From Liminaster sp045576355 (GTDB lineage Bacteria > Bacteroidota > Bacteroidia > Bacteroidales > UBA3663), in NCBI GenBank assembly GCA_045576355.1, contig JAZNGG010000061.1:62001-126000 (forward strand): DNA of 64,000 nucleotides, in the 5' to 3' direction. A model generated the notes under the pieces. It did no database searches. It had not been told where the DNA came from and worked only from the letters and a program-made list of their open reading frames with translations. Both the position numbers and the translations under genes were made by a program. Numbering within the stretch: position 1 is the stretch's first letter; every line of letters starts with the position of its first letter. This document shows, piece by piece, positions 9,538-18,199 of this stretch.

Positions 9538-10251
9538 ATGAAGCTTTATGTAGTTCCTACTCCGGTAGGCAATCTTGAAGATATGACTTTGCGAGCAATC
9601 CGCATCTTAAAAGAGGCAGATTTGATCTTGGCTGAGGATACTCGTACAAGCAGTGTTTTGATGAAGCACTTTGAGATATCTTGTCCTATGCAGAGCCATC
9701 ATAAGTTTAATGAACATGAAACGTCAGCAACCTTAGCAGAACGGATTGCAGGAGGTCTGAATGTAGCGATCGTTTCCGATGCCGGGACACCCGGAATTTC
9801 TGATCCGGGATTTATGTTGATCAGAGAGTGTATCAAATGGGGCGTTGAGGTCGAATGTCTTCCGGGTGCAACTGCTTTCGTTCCGGCTTTAGTGCAAAGT
9901 GGTTTGCCTTGCGATAAGTTTTGCTTTGAAGGCTTTCTGCCACAGAAGAAAGGTCGGGAAACTCGAATGAAACTTTTAGCAACAGAACCTCGTACAATGA
10001 TCTTTTATGAGAGTCCCTATCGATTGCTCAGAACTTTGCAGCAGATGTCTTTGATAATGGGGGTAGAACGTCCCGCAGCTGTGTCTCGGGAAATTTCTAA
10101 ACTCCATGCAGAAACTGTGCGAGGAACCTTAGGTGAACTGATTTCCCATTTTACAGAAAAAGAACCCAAAGGTGAGATTGTATTGTTAGTGGGAGGTGCA
10201 CCTGAACCTGAGAAAACAGTCAAACGTAATAAATATAAGGATAAAGAATAA
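9538..10251 (+). CDS. rsmI: 16S rRNA (cytidine(1402)-2'-O)-methyltransferase
   Basis: RsmI transfers a methyl group from S-adenosylmethionine to the 2'-O of C1402 in the ribosomal decoding centre. The start at 9538 gives MKLYVVPTPVGNLEDMTLRAI, the classic N-terminus of the family. The open frame extends upstream into unrelated sequence that overlaps the kinase gene. The tetrapyrrole-methylase fold is recognisable from LAEDTRTS, VSDAGTPGISDPG and CLPGATAFVPALVQSGLP. At 237 residues it is a normal length for Bacteroidota RsmI. It appears to be a separate unit with a weak AATATTTG box about 20 bases upstream of the ATG. Confidence 0.93.
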   Translation: MKLYVVPTPVGNLEDMTLRAIRILKEADLILAEDTRTSSVLMKHFEISCPMQSHHKFNEHETSATLAERIAGGLNVAIVSDAGTPGISDPGFMLIRECIKWGVEVECLPGATAFVPALVQSGLPCDKFCFEGFLPQKKGRETRMKLLATEPRTMIFYESPYRLLRTLQQMSLIMGVERPAAVSREISKLHAETVRGTLGELISHFTEKEPKGEIVLLVGGAPEPEKTVKRNKYKDKE

Positions 10252-10381
10252 TTGTCGAATTGAGTACAAGTGATATAGATTATATATTATTAACCACGGT
10301 GAAATCAAGACTATGACATTATCTATTTAGTCTTATTATGATAGATGTTTTGATAACACCTTTATAAAAATATTTAGAACT

Positions 10382-11242
10382 ATGAAAAAAATGTTTTTTG
10401 CCGTTTTGGCTTTGTCTTTAGTTTTGTTTGCTTCTTGTGGACCATCTACTAAAGAGCAGTTGAAGGTTGCTCAAGCAACAGCCGACAGTCTGATGATGCA
10501 GACTTTCCAACAACAAAATGAGATTGCCGATCTTATTGCAACTTTAACAGAGGTCAGTGATAGTTTAGATCATATCAATGGCGCGATTACGGTCAATAAT
10601 GAAGATGGAACCCTTTTGAGCATTCGTGAACGTCTATTGCTTCGCATCAGTGATATACAACGTCGTATTGAGGCTAAGCAAAAAGCGATTGATGACTTGC
10701 AAAATAAGTACTCAAAGCAACTTGCTAAGAATAAAGAATTGCAAAAGACTATCGCACGAATGGAGGGCGAAATCAAACAATATATAGCTACTATTCAGGA
10801 ATTTGAGGAAAAAGTAAATGCTAAGAATGTTGAGATCGAAAAACTCAGTCTCGACTTAACCTCTGTGCGTGCCGATCTTCAAACAATGTCAGATGAGAAC
10901 GAAGGCAATAAGCAGGTAGTTGCCGCTCAAGATGTTATGCTTAATAGTGGCTTTTACGTGATTGGGACGAAGAAAGAATTAAAGAAAGCCGGATTAGTAA
11001 AAGATAACGTATTTACTGCAGCAAAGATCAATACAGAAGGAATGAGTTCCGAATTATTCAAACAAATTGATATTCGCGAAGTTACAGAAATACCTTTGGG
11101 TAGTAAAGATGCTAAGGTGTTATCTGCCATGCCTGAAACTTCTTATGAGATCGTAAAGGATTATGATAAAACACTTAAACTTGTTATCAAAGATCCTGTA
11201 CAATTCTGGAGCATAACCCGCTATTTGGTTGTGATGATTTAA
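10382..11242 (+). CDS. Predicted coiled-coil lipoprotein of unknown function
   Basis: The N-terminus is a lipoprotein signal with lipobox LFASC (cysteine near residue 19). Residues about 25-165 are strongly heptad-like, rich in Q, E, K, I and L, and should form a long coiled coil. The last 110 residues form a small globular region beginning NSGFYVIGTKKELKKAGLV and ending in a segment containing VIKDPVQFWSITRYLVVMI. Related lipoproteins occur in Bacteroidales, but I know of no established function. It lies alone between rsmI and metA with about 130 bases upstream and 45 downstream. Confidence 0.75.
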   Translation: MKKMFFAVLALSLVLFASCGPSTKEQLKVAQATADSLMMQTFQQQNEIADLIATLTEVSDSLDHINGAITVNNEDGTLLSIRERLLLRISDIQRRIEAKQKAIDDLQNKYSKQLAKNKELQKTIARMEGEIKQYIATIQEFEEKVNAKNVEIEKLSLDLTSVRADLQTMSDENEGNKQVVAAQDVMLNSGFYVIGTKKELKKAGLVKDNVFTAAKINTEGMSSELFKQIDIREVTEIPLGSKDAKVLSAMPETSYEIVKDYDKTLKLVIKDPVQFWSITRYLVVMI

Positions 11243-11287
11243 AATCGATCTATAAATCGGTAAATTAAAATTTAGACAGATTAGGAG

Positions 11288-12205
11288 ATGCCTTTAAAAT
11301 TGCCTAAAAATCTGCCTGCTATCGAAGCATTGAAAGCAGAAAACATATTTGTGATGGACTCTGATCGAGCATCGGAACAGGATATTCGCCCATTGAAAAT
11401 AGCGATATTAAACCTTATGCCCATCAAGGAGCAGACCGAAAATGACCTTATTCGTCTGCTCTCTAATACTCCTTTACAATTAGAGATCGAGTTTATGATG
11501 ATCCCTCAGCATATCTCCAAAAATACGGCTGCCTCTCATATGAAATTATTTTACACACCATTTGAAGAGATGAAGCAGCATAAGTATGATGGAATGATTA
11601 TCACCGGGGCACCACTCGAACACATGGATTTTGAACAGGTCTCTTATTGGCCTATATTGACAGAAATATTTGATTGGGCTAAGACGCATGTTACATCGAC
11701 CATGTATATCTGTTGGGCAGCTCAAGCCGGAATGTATCATTTTTATGGGGTGCCCAAATATCCGCTGGACAAAAAGATGTTTGGGATCTTTAAGCACCAT
11801 AGTTATGACCCATCTTCGCCAATATTTAGAGGTTTTGATGATGAGTTTTATGTGCCTCATAGCCGACATAGCGAAGTGCGTAGCGAGGATATAAAAAAAC
11901 ACACAGAACTTACTATTTTGAGCGAAAGCAAAGAGAGCGGTGTCTATATGGTTTCTGCTCGTGGAGGAAGAGAGTTGTTTGTCACAGGACACTTGGAGTA
12001 TGCTCCGGATACTCTTGACACAGAATATAAACGTGATCTGTCTAAAGGACTTCCCATTGAAATGCCGGTTAACTATTATCGAGACAATGATCCGAATAAA
12101 TTACCTTTGGTCAGATGGCGCTCGACAGCGAACTTATTGTTTGCAAATTGGTTAAATTATTATGTATATCAACCCACTCCTTATAACATTGATGATATAA
12201 AATAA
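11288..12205 (+). CDS. metA: Homoserine O-acyltransferase, probably acetyl-CoA-dependent
   Basis: MetA acylates L-homoserine in the first committed step of methionine synthesis. The sequence follows the family end to end: RPLKIAILNLMPIKEQTEND, then the nucleophile Cys142 in YICWAAQAGMYHFYG, then HSRHSEV and VTGHLEY. Length is 305 residues, near the E. coli enzyme (309). Residue 111 is Glu (GAPLE), where the succinyl-CoA-specific E. coli enzyme has Gly. Published work on MetA enzymes links Glu111 to acetyl-CoA preference, so homoserine O-acetyltransferase is the better functional name. An AGGAG lies just upstream of the ATG, which is uncommon in this window. No S-box-like leader is visible. 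Confidence 0.93.
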   Translation: MPLKLPKNLPAIEALKAENIFVMDSDRASEQDIRPLKIAILNLMPIKEQTENDLIRLLSNTPLQLEIEFMMIPQHISKNTAASHMKLFYTPFEEMKQHKYDGMIITGAPLEHMDFEQVSYWPILTEIFDWAKTHVTSTMYICWAAQAGMYHFYGVPKYPLDKKMFGIFKHHSYDPSSPIFRGFDDEFYVPHSRHSEVRSEDIKKHTELTILSESKESGVYMVSARGGRELFVTGHLEYAPDTLDTEYKRDLSKGLPIEMPVNYYRDNDPNKLPLVRWRSTANLLFANWLNYYVYQPTPYNIDDIK

Positions 12206-12223
12206 GGAGAATAGCTACGAAAA

Positions 12224-12284
12224 CAGCAAGAGTTTAGCATATTTTAAAATTGTATTCGATTTTTTATGTGTTAAACTCTTGTTG
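12224..12284 (+). terminator. Possible long-loop terminator after metA
   Basis: CAGCAAGAGTTTA pairs with TAAACTCTTGTTG (one G-U pair) across a 35-base AT-rich loop, followed by ATTTTAAC. The long loop and weak T tract make this a modest candidate. Its right arm overlaps the promoter of the Bat operon. Confidence 0.4.
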
Positions 12285-12309
12285 ATTTTAACTAAACCAA
12301 CTACATTTG
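12278..12309 (+). promoter_or_regulatory. Promoter of the moxR-bat aerotolerance operon
   Basis: TACATTTG at 12302-12309 matches the TAnnTTTG -7 box, with CTTG at 12278-12281 about 20 bases upstream. The start codon of moxR is 51 bases downstream of the box. Confidence 0.6.
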
Positions 12310-12360
12310 CTGAAATTTTCATGATATAATAAAAAATATATATATAAAAGTCGTAAAATT

Positions 12361-13356
12361 ATGAGCGAAAGAGTCGATATTCGTGAACTAAACGAATTGA
12401 TAGAGAGTAAAAGCGCGTTTGTCAATATGCTTACGCAAGGTATGGATCAAGTGATTGTAGGACAAAAACACCTTGTAGAGTCTTTGCTGATTGGTTTATT
12501 GGCAGATGGACATATTTTATTGGAAGGTGTTCCTGGATTGGCAAAAACTTTGGCAATTAAGACTTTGGCATCCCTGGTAGATGCTAAATATAGCCGTATC
12601 CAGTTTACTCCGGATTTGCTTCCAGCGGACGTTATTGGTACGATGGTTTATAGTCAAAAGCGTGAAGAATTTACCGTCAAGAAAGGACCTATTTTTGCTA
12701 ACTTTGTATTGGCTGATGAGATTAACCGTGCCCCGGCAAAAGTTCAGTCTGCATTATTGGAAGCTATGCAGGAGCGTCAGGTGACTATCGGTTCGGAGAC
12801 TTTTCTTTTGGACAAGCCATTTTTAGTCATGGCAACGCAAAACCCGATCGAACAAGAGGGAACTTATCCGTTGCCGGAAGCACAATGTGACCGTTTTATG
12901 CTGAAGGTTAAAATCGACTATCCCAAAAAAGAGGAAGAGATGAGGATCGTTGCATCACATCTTTCCGGATTCCGCCAGGAAGTTACTCCTGTGCTTAAAG
13001 TCGATGAAGTAATTGATGCTCGCAAAGTGGTTAAACAAGTTTATCTGGATGAAAAGATAGAGCGTTATATTGTAGATATAGTCTTTGCTACTCGTTATCC
13101 TGACATGTATGGGTTGGATAATATGAAAGATATGATTGCTTACGGAGCATCTCCTCGCGCCTCTATCAATATGGCTTTGGCAGCGCGTGCTTATGCATTC
13201 TTAAAACATCGTGGATATGTTATCCCGGAAGATGTACGTGCGATTTGTCCGGATGTTATGCGCCATCGCATCGGATTAAGTTATGAGGCCGAAGCCAACA
13301 ATATTACTACTGAAGAGGTGATAGCAGAGATTCTTAATAAAGTAGAAGTGCCGTAA
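12361..13356 (+). CDS. moxR: MoxR-family AAA+ ATPase
   Basis: MoxR ATPases are chaperone-like AAA+ proteins that act with von Willebrand factor A (VWA) proteins encoded beside them. The Walker A motif GVPGLAKT is at residues 56-63. Walker B with Asp119-Glu120 lies in LADEINRAP, and sensor 1 lies in MATQNPIEQEGTYPLPEAQ. At 331 residues it is full length. It is the first gene of an eight-gene operon: the DUF58 gene starts 21 bases downstream and every later gene runs the same way. Its role here is presumably to energise or assemble the Bat complex in the envelope. Confidence 0.94.
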   Translation: MSERVDIRELNELIESKSAFVNMLTQGMDQVIVGQKHLVESLLIGLLADGHILLEGVPGLAKTLAIKTLASLVDAKYSRIQFTPDLLPADVIGTMVYSQKREEFTVKKGPIFANFVLADEINRAPAKVQSALLEAMQERQVTIGSETFLLDKPFLVMATQNPIEQEGTYPLPEAQCDRFMLKVKIDYPKKEEEMRIVASHLSGFRQEVTPVLKVDEVIDARKVVKQVYLDEKIERYIVDIVFATRYPDMYGLDNMKDMIAYGASPRASINMALAARAYAFLKHRGYVIPEDVRAICPDVMRHRIGLSYEAEANNITTEEVIAEILNKVEVP

Positions 13357-13377
13357 CTTTTTTATTCTTCGTGACCT

Positions 13378-14250
13378 ATGGAAGCATCTGATTTGCTTAA
13401 AAAGGTACGTCGAATCGAAATCAAATCGCGAGGACTGAGCAAGAATATCTTTGCAGGACAATACCATGCTGCGTTTAAAGGTCATGGAATGAGTTTTGCA
13501 GAGGTGAGGGAGTATCAGTATGGCGATGATGTTCGCGACATCGATTGGAATGTAACTGCACGTCAAAACAAACCTCATATCAAGATTTTTGAGGAGGAGC
13601 GTGAAATGACAACCATGTTACTCATCGATGTAAGTGGCAGCCGAGAGTTCGGAACGACGATACAGACCAAACAGGAAATGATCACTGAAATTGCAGCGAC
13701 GATGGCTTTTTCTGCTATCTCTAACAATGATAAGATCGGTGTTATTTTCTTTTCTGATCGCATAGAGAAATACATACCACCCCAGAAGGGGCGAAAACAT
13801 GTTTTGGCTATAATCAGTGAGTTGATAAATTTTCAACCGGTACAACGAGGTACAGATTTGTCCAAGGTGATTCGTTATGTGAGCAATGCTCAAAAAAAAC
13901 GTTGTACGGCATTCTTAATCTCTGATTTTGTTGATTCAGGAGATTTTGAGCAGGCGTTGACTATTGCAAACACAAAACATGATATGGTTGCTTTACAAGT
14001 TTATGATCGACGTGAAACTGAATTGCCCAACGTCGGGTTTATGAAAGTTCGTGATGCAGAAACTGGAGTAGAACGTTGGATCGATACCTCATCATCTAAA
14101 GTTCGTAAAGCATTCTCTATGTGGTGGCAAGCTTCTCAAGATAAGGTTCTTAATGCTTTCCTACATAGTAGGGTGGATCATGTAAGCATTGCGACCGATG
14201 AAGATTATGTTCCCGCTCTTTTAGCCCTTTTCAAGCGTAGAGGTTCATGA
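13378..14250 (+). CDS. DUF58 (VWA-like) protein of the aerotolerance operon
   Basis: The hallmark DUF58 segment VREYQYGDDVRDIDWNVTAR is at about residues 42-61. It is followed by a VWA-like metal site in LLIDVSGSREFGT. The protein is 290 residues, with no signal peptide or obvious membrane segment, so it is likely cytoplasmic. DUF58 genes are almost always paired with moxR genes, as here with a 21-base gap. A direct partnership with MoxR is inferred from that conserved pairing. Confidence 0.92.
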   Translation: MEASDLLKKVRRIEIKSRGLSKNIFAGQYHAAFKGHGMSFAEVREYQYGDDVRDIDWNVTARQNKPHIKIFEEEREMTTMLLIDVSGSREFGTTIQTKQEMITEIAATMAFSAISNNDKIGVIFFSDRIEKYIPPQKGRKHVLAIISELINFQPVQRGTDLSKVIRYVSNAQKKRCTAFLISDFVDSGDFEQALTIANTKHDMVALQVYDRRETELPNVGFMKVRDAETGVERWIDTSSSKVRKAFSMWWQASQDKVLNAFLHSRVDHVSIATDEDYVPALLALFKRRGS

Positions 14251-14279
14251 GATGAATCTCATAAAATATTAATAAAAAG

Positions 14280-15287
14280 ATGAATCGAATAAGATATATA
14301 GTTGCCGTAGTAGTTGCCATTTTATGCTCACACGTGTTGTTAGCACAAAATGCATCTGTTAAGGCTTATTTAGACTCAACATATGTCATTATTGGCTCTC
14401 CGACAACGATTCACTTGGAGGCAACGCATGATGCCGGTGACACTTTGCTTTTTCCGGATGTTTTGCAGGGAATAGTGGTGCATGATGACTCCACACAATA
14501 TAAACTGGAAGTGTATGACAATCCTAAGACAGATACGTTAGAGTCTTTGGGAGGCAAAGTAACTATCCGTCAGGATATTTTGGCATACGTTTACGATTCT
14601 GCAGATCTTTATATCCCTCCCTTTGATTTTTTAACACCTCAGGGAGATACTCTGCAATCTAATTCTTTGGCATTGCGGGTTATAGTTCCTTTCGAAGTAG
14701 AAGTCAATCCTCAAAAGATTTGTGATATCAAGGAGAATTATTCCCCTCAGTTTGTAATTTGGGATTATGCTTATTGGGTGCTTTTGCCTTTGCTTGTTAT
14801 TCTTCTTGTTTTAGGCGGAATTTTAGGTTGGAAACACTGGAAAAAACTTCAGATGCGTAAATCAGAAGGGTATGTTGCTCCGGTTGAGAAGAAAGCTCCT
14901 CACTTAGTGGCTATGGAGGCCTTGGAAGAACTCGGTGAGAAAAAACTTTGGCAACGAGGATTTGATAAGCAGTATTATGTCGAATTGACTGAAATCATTC
15001 GCGTATATATCTGTGATCGTTTCACTCTTCCTGCGATGGAGTTGACTTCCGAAGAGATACTTGCTCGCCTACGTGACCAGGAGGAAGTTTCTAAGTCATG
15101 TATGATGAATCTGCGTCAAATCTTTACTCAGGCAGACTTAGCAAAATTTGCTAAATATCGTCCTATGGCAGATGATAATGAATTGAGTTTTTTAAATGCT
15201 AAAATGTTTGTGAGTCAAACTGTTGAAGTAAAGAGTGTCGATACTACTCCTGCTGTTGAAGGTGAGGATGAAGTTATTACACAATAA
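14280..15287 (+). CDS. Membrane protein of the aerotolerance operon with BatD-like C-terminal domain
   Basis: A signal peptide ends near VLLAQ. About 135 extracytoplasmic residues follow, then a transmembrane helix at about 160-182 (YWVLLPLLVILLVLGGILG) and a cytoplasmic tail of about 150 residues. The tail has the pattern YYVELTEIIRVYICDRF, LPAMELTSEEIL and FAKYRPMADDNE. This aligns by eye with the BatD tail (FYEAIHKAMLGYVSDKL, IPMGELSRESVEQ, FARYAPSSDHRA). The position between the DUF58 gene and batA is usual for this operon in Bacteroidota. Function is unknown; the shared cytoplasmic domain suggests it binds the same partner as BatD, possibly the MoxR ATPase. Confidence 0.8.
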   Translation: MNRIRYIVAVVVAILCSHVLLAQNASVKAYLDSTYVIIGSPTTIHLEATHDAGDTLLFPDVLQGIVVHDDSTQYKLEVYDNPKTDTLESLGGKVTIRQDILAYVYDSADLYIPPFDFLTPQGDTLQSNSLALRVIVPFEVEVNPQKICDIKENYSPQFVIWDYAYWVLLPLLVILLVLGGILGWKHWKKLQMRKSEGYVAPVEKKAPHLVAMEALEELGEKKLWQRGFDKQYYVELTEIIRVYICDRFTLPAMELTSEEILARLRDQEEVSKSCMMNLRQIFTQADLAKFAKYRPMADDNELSFLNAKMFVSQTVEVKSVDTTPAVEGEDEVITQ

Positions 15288-15312
15288 TCATTAAGTAAAA
15301 CGTCTATAATAT

Positions 15313-16305
15313 ATGCAATTTGCACATTCCGGCATACTGTTTCTTCTCTTGTTGTTGATACCTGCTGTTGCTTTTTATGTTTGGAAGCAAAAACAGGCTC
15401 AGGCATCTTTGCAAATACCGACAACAAGTCCGTTTCAGCGATTGCCACGTTCTTATAAAGAATATCTTCGTCACTTTAATTTTGCTTTGTTGTGCTTGAG
15501 TTTTGCTTTTACAATTATCACTTTAGCACGCCCTCAAAGCACCGATAGTTGGAGTCAGAGTAATACCGAGGGTATAGATATAGTTTTGACTATTGATGTT
15601 TCGTATTCGATGCTTACATCGGATTTTAAACCTAATCGAGTGGAGGCAGCGAAAGATGTTGCAGCTCGGTTTATTGCCGGACGTCCACATGATAATATCG
15701 GAATGGTAATCTTCGGAAAGGAGAGTTATACGATGTGTCCTATGACTTCAGATCATGCTGTAGTAGCCAATCTTTTGAAGAGTGTAACTACAGAGTTGAT
15801 CGATGGAAGCCAAACTGCTATCGGAGATGGACTTGTAACTGCTGTCGGTCGCATTCGTAATGGACAAGCTAAGTCCAAAACGATAATTTTGTTGACAGAT
15901 GGAACTAATAATGCCGGAGATGTTGCCCCGATTGATGCGGCTGAAGTAGCCAAAGCAATGGGCGTGAGACTTTATACGATCGGTGTCGGTAGCCGAGATG
16001 AGGTGGAAATGCAGGTCGGAACAGATCCTTTCGGTCGTCCGATCATGCAACGCGTTAAAGCCGACATTGACGAAGAGACTCTTAAAAATATGGCAAATAC
16101 GACCGGAGGTCGTTATTTCCGTGCTACCGATAAGGCTTCACTATCCAGTATTTTTGATGAGATCGATAAGATGGAGAAGACAAAAATGCAGGTTAGAGAG
16201 TTCAGTAGAAAAGAGGAAGAGTATTTGCCCTATGCTTTAGCAGCATTGTTGTCTCTTCTTTTGCACGTTTTGCTACGAAATTCATTACTTCGTCAAATCC
16301 CGTAA
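15313..16305 (+). CDS. batA: Aerotolerance protein BatA (VWA domain, membrane)
   Basis: BatA is one of the VWA proteins first described in the Bacteroides fragilis aerotolerance operon. Hydrophobic N-terminal segments (FLLLLLIPAVAFYVW and a second near residue 60) anchor it. The VWA domain carries the metal-ion-dependent adhesion site Asp95-x-Ser97-x-Ser99 in TIDVSYSML, with LLTDGTNNAGD completing it. A C-terminal membrane segment lies in the last 30 residues. It runs 11 bases ahead of batB. Length and domain order are normal. Confidence 0.93.
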   Translation: MQFAHSGILFLLLLLIPAVAFYVWKQKQAQASLQIPTTSPFQRLPRSYKEYLRHFNFALLCLSFAFTIITLARPQSTDSWSQSNTEGIDIVLTIDVSYSMLTSDFKPNRVEAAKDVAARFIAGRPHDNIGMVIFGKESYTMCPMTSDHAVVANLLKSVTTELIDGSQTAIGDGLVTAVGRIRNGQAKSKTIILLTDGTNNAGDVAPIDAAEVAKAMGVRLYTIGVGSRDEVEMQVGTDPFGRPIMQRVKADIDEETLKNMANTTGGRYFRATDKASLSSIFDEIDKMEKTKMQVREFSRKEEEYLPYALAALLSLLLHVLLRNSLLRQIP

Positions 16306-16315
16306 ACTTTCGATT

Positions 16316-17344
16316 ATGGATAATTTTCGATTTGCAAATCCGCACCTTCTATGGCTTTTAACCGTGGTGCTTCTCTATATTTTAATCTTTATTGTGTCGC
16401 GCCGTGTATGCTCGCACTCCTTAAAGCGTTTTGGTAATTTGGCATTGCTTCGACCCTTGATGCCGGATGTTTCGGAATTCAAGTTACGCCTGAAATTTGC
16501 CCTCCAGATGCTCGCTGTGATTTTTCTTATTATTGCCCTTGCGCGACCTCAGTTCGGCTCTAAATTACAGACTGTCAAAAAACAAGGTGTTGAAGTCATG
16601 GTATGTTTGGACATCTCTAATTCCATGTTGGCCGAGGACGTTACCCCCAATCGCTTAGAACGTGCTAAACGTATTTTGTCTCGCCTCTTAGACAAAATGC
16701 AAAACGATAAAGTCGGTTTAATCGTTTTCGCTGGAGATGCATTTACTCAGTTGCCGATTACGAATGATTTTGTCTCTGCTAAAATGTTCCTATCGAGTAT
16801 AGATCCTAAAATGGTTTCTGTCCAAGGTACAGCAATCGGAGCAGCTATCAATTTGGCAGTGCGCTCTTTTACCCCTGATGAGTCAACTGACAAAGCCATT
16901 ATCATCATTACAGATGGAGAGAATCACGAAGATGATGCTCAAGGTGCAGCCCAAGCTGCATTAGAGAAGGGAATCAAAGTGAATGTTATCGGTATTGGTT
17001 CGACTACAGGAACCCCATTGCCCGATGATAGTGGCAGACAAGGTAGTTTCCGTAAGGATCGTGAAGGAAAAACCGTTATGACTCGACTGGATGAGGAGAT
17101 GGCTAAAGAGATTGCTGCGACCGGACAAGGCATATATGCCAGAGCTGACAATACCAATTCGGCTCTTAACGCCATGGCAGACGCTCTGAGTTCTATGAAA
17201 AAGAGTGAGTTGGAAAGTCGGATCTACGCAGATTATGATGAGAAGTTTTATTGGTTTGTTTGGATGGCATTCCTATGTATCTTCGCAGACCTATTTTTGT
17301 TGGATCGCGCCAGCGAAATGTGGCGTAAGATTAAATTGTTTTGA
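16316..17344 (+). CDS. batB: Aerotolerance protein BatB (VWA domain, membrane)
   Basis: Like BatA, it has hydrophobic N-terminal segments (LLWLLTVVLLYILIFIV and LQMLAVIFLIIALA), a VWA domain and a C-terminal membrane helix (FYWFVWMAFLCIFADLFLL). The metal site is Asp99-x-Ser101-x-Ser103 in CLDISNSMLAED, with IITDGENHEDD downstream. BatA and BatB are clear paralogues. The gene ends 14 bases before the batC ATG. Confidence 0.93.
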   Translation: MDNFRFANPHLLWLLTVVLLYILIFIVSRRVCSHSLKRFGNLALLRPLMPDVSEFKLRLKFALQMLAVIFLIIALARPQFGSKLQTVKKQGVEVMVCLDISNSMLAEDVTPNRLERAKRILSRLLDKMQNDKVGLIVFAGDAFTQLPITNDFVSAKMFLSSIDPKMVSVQGTAIGAAINLAVRSFTPDESTDKAIIIITDGENHEDDAQGAAQAALEKGIKVNVIGIGSTTGTPLPDDSGRQGSFRKDREGKTVMTRLDEEMAKEIAATGQGIYARADNTNSALNAMADALSSMKKSELESRIYADYDEKFYWFVWMAFLCIFADLFLLDRASEMWRKIKLF

Positions 17345-17358
17345 AATATTTTTGTCCT

Positions 17359-18117
17359 ATGAATAAGACCATATTGAGCATATTTAGTTTCATTGCTCTC
17401 TTTTGGGTGCCGATATCTGCTTCTGCTCAGAAGCAAGTCCGAAAGTTTATTAATGAGGGCAATAAGCAGTATGAAGACTCCCTTTATTTAGAGTCGGAGA
17501 TTACTTATCGGAAGGCTGTAAATGTCAATCCGGAAGATTCTGTAGCTCTCTATAATTTAGGTAATTCGCTTTATCGGCAGCAAAAATTTGATGATGCGAT
17601 GAAACAATATTTGAATGTTGCTAAAAAAGCTATAGATGGTGGAAATAAAGCTATGGCAGCTGATGCATATCATAATGCCGGAGATGTATGTATGCTCGCT
17701 CAGGATTATGCTAAAGCTGAAGAACTCTTTAAGCAATCATTGCGTTATGATCCATCAGATCATGAGACTCGCTATAATTTTGTTTTAGCTCAAAAGTTGC
17801 GTAAGGAGCAAGAGCAACAACAGCAACAAAATCAGGATCAACAGCAACAACAAGATCAGCAAAAGCAGGATCAGCAAAAGGAAGAACAGCAACAAAATGA
17901 GCAGGAAAAACAAGATCAACAGCAACAACAAGACCAAAATCAACAACAGCAGGAAGATCAGCAACAGCAACAATCTGCTCAACCACAACAAATGAGTGAA
18001 GAACAGGCGGAAGCTATCCTTGAAGCTGCTCAGCAAGATGAGAAAGATGTACAAGAAAAGGTACAGGAAAAATTGATGCAAGCAGTAAAACAGAAACGTA
18101 CAGATAAGGATTGGTAA
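17359..18117 (+). CDS. batC: Aerotolerance protein BatC (TPR protein with Gln-rich tail)
   Basis: The ATG at 17359 begins a signal peptide ending near SASAQ; an in-frame TTG at 17341 overlaps batB and is less likely. TPR motifs occupy about residues 25-145 (AVNVNPEDSVALYNLGNSLYRQQKFDDAMKQY, and KAEELFKQSLRYDPSDHETRYN). Residues about 150-215 are an extreme Q/D/E/K low-complexity stretch of polyglutamine clusters. It is followed by a short helical tail with MSEEQAEAILEAAQQDE. TPR regions mediate protein contacts, and BatC is thought to act with BatB and BatE in the periplasm. The glutamine tract is encoded by CAG/CAA repeats and may vary in length between strains. Confidence 0.9.
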   Translation: MNKTILSIFSFIALFWVPISASAQKQVRKFINEGNKQYEDSLYLESEITYRKAVNVNPEDSVALYNLGNSLYRQQKFDDAMKQYLNVAKKAIDGGNKAMAADAYHNAGDVCMLAQDYAKAEELFKQSLRYDPSDHETRYNFVLAQKLRKEQEQQQQQNQDQQQQQDQQKQDQQKEEQQQNEQEKQDQQQQQDQNQQQQEDQQQQQSAQPQQMSEEQAEAILEAAQQDEKDVQEKVQEKLMQAVKQKRTDKDW

Positions 18118-18199
18118 CATTTATCCTCAGTGTTTTTTTAGAAAACTGAGCAGAAAAGGACTTAATTATACCAGCAACATAAAACCTATCAGGTAATAT

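Noticed and set aside
17785..18120. Leucine-rich open frame opposite batC
   Set aside because: It is the antisense of the CAG/CAA glutamine repeats of BatC.
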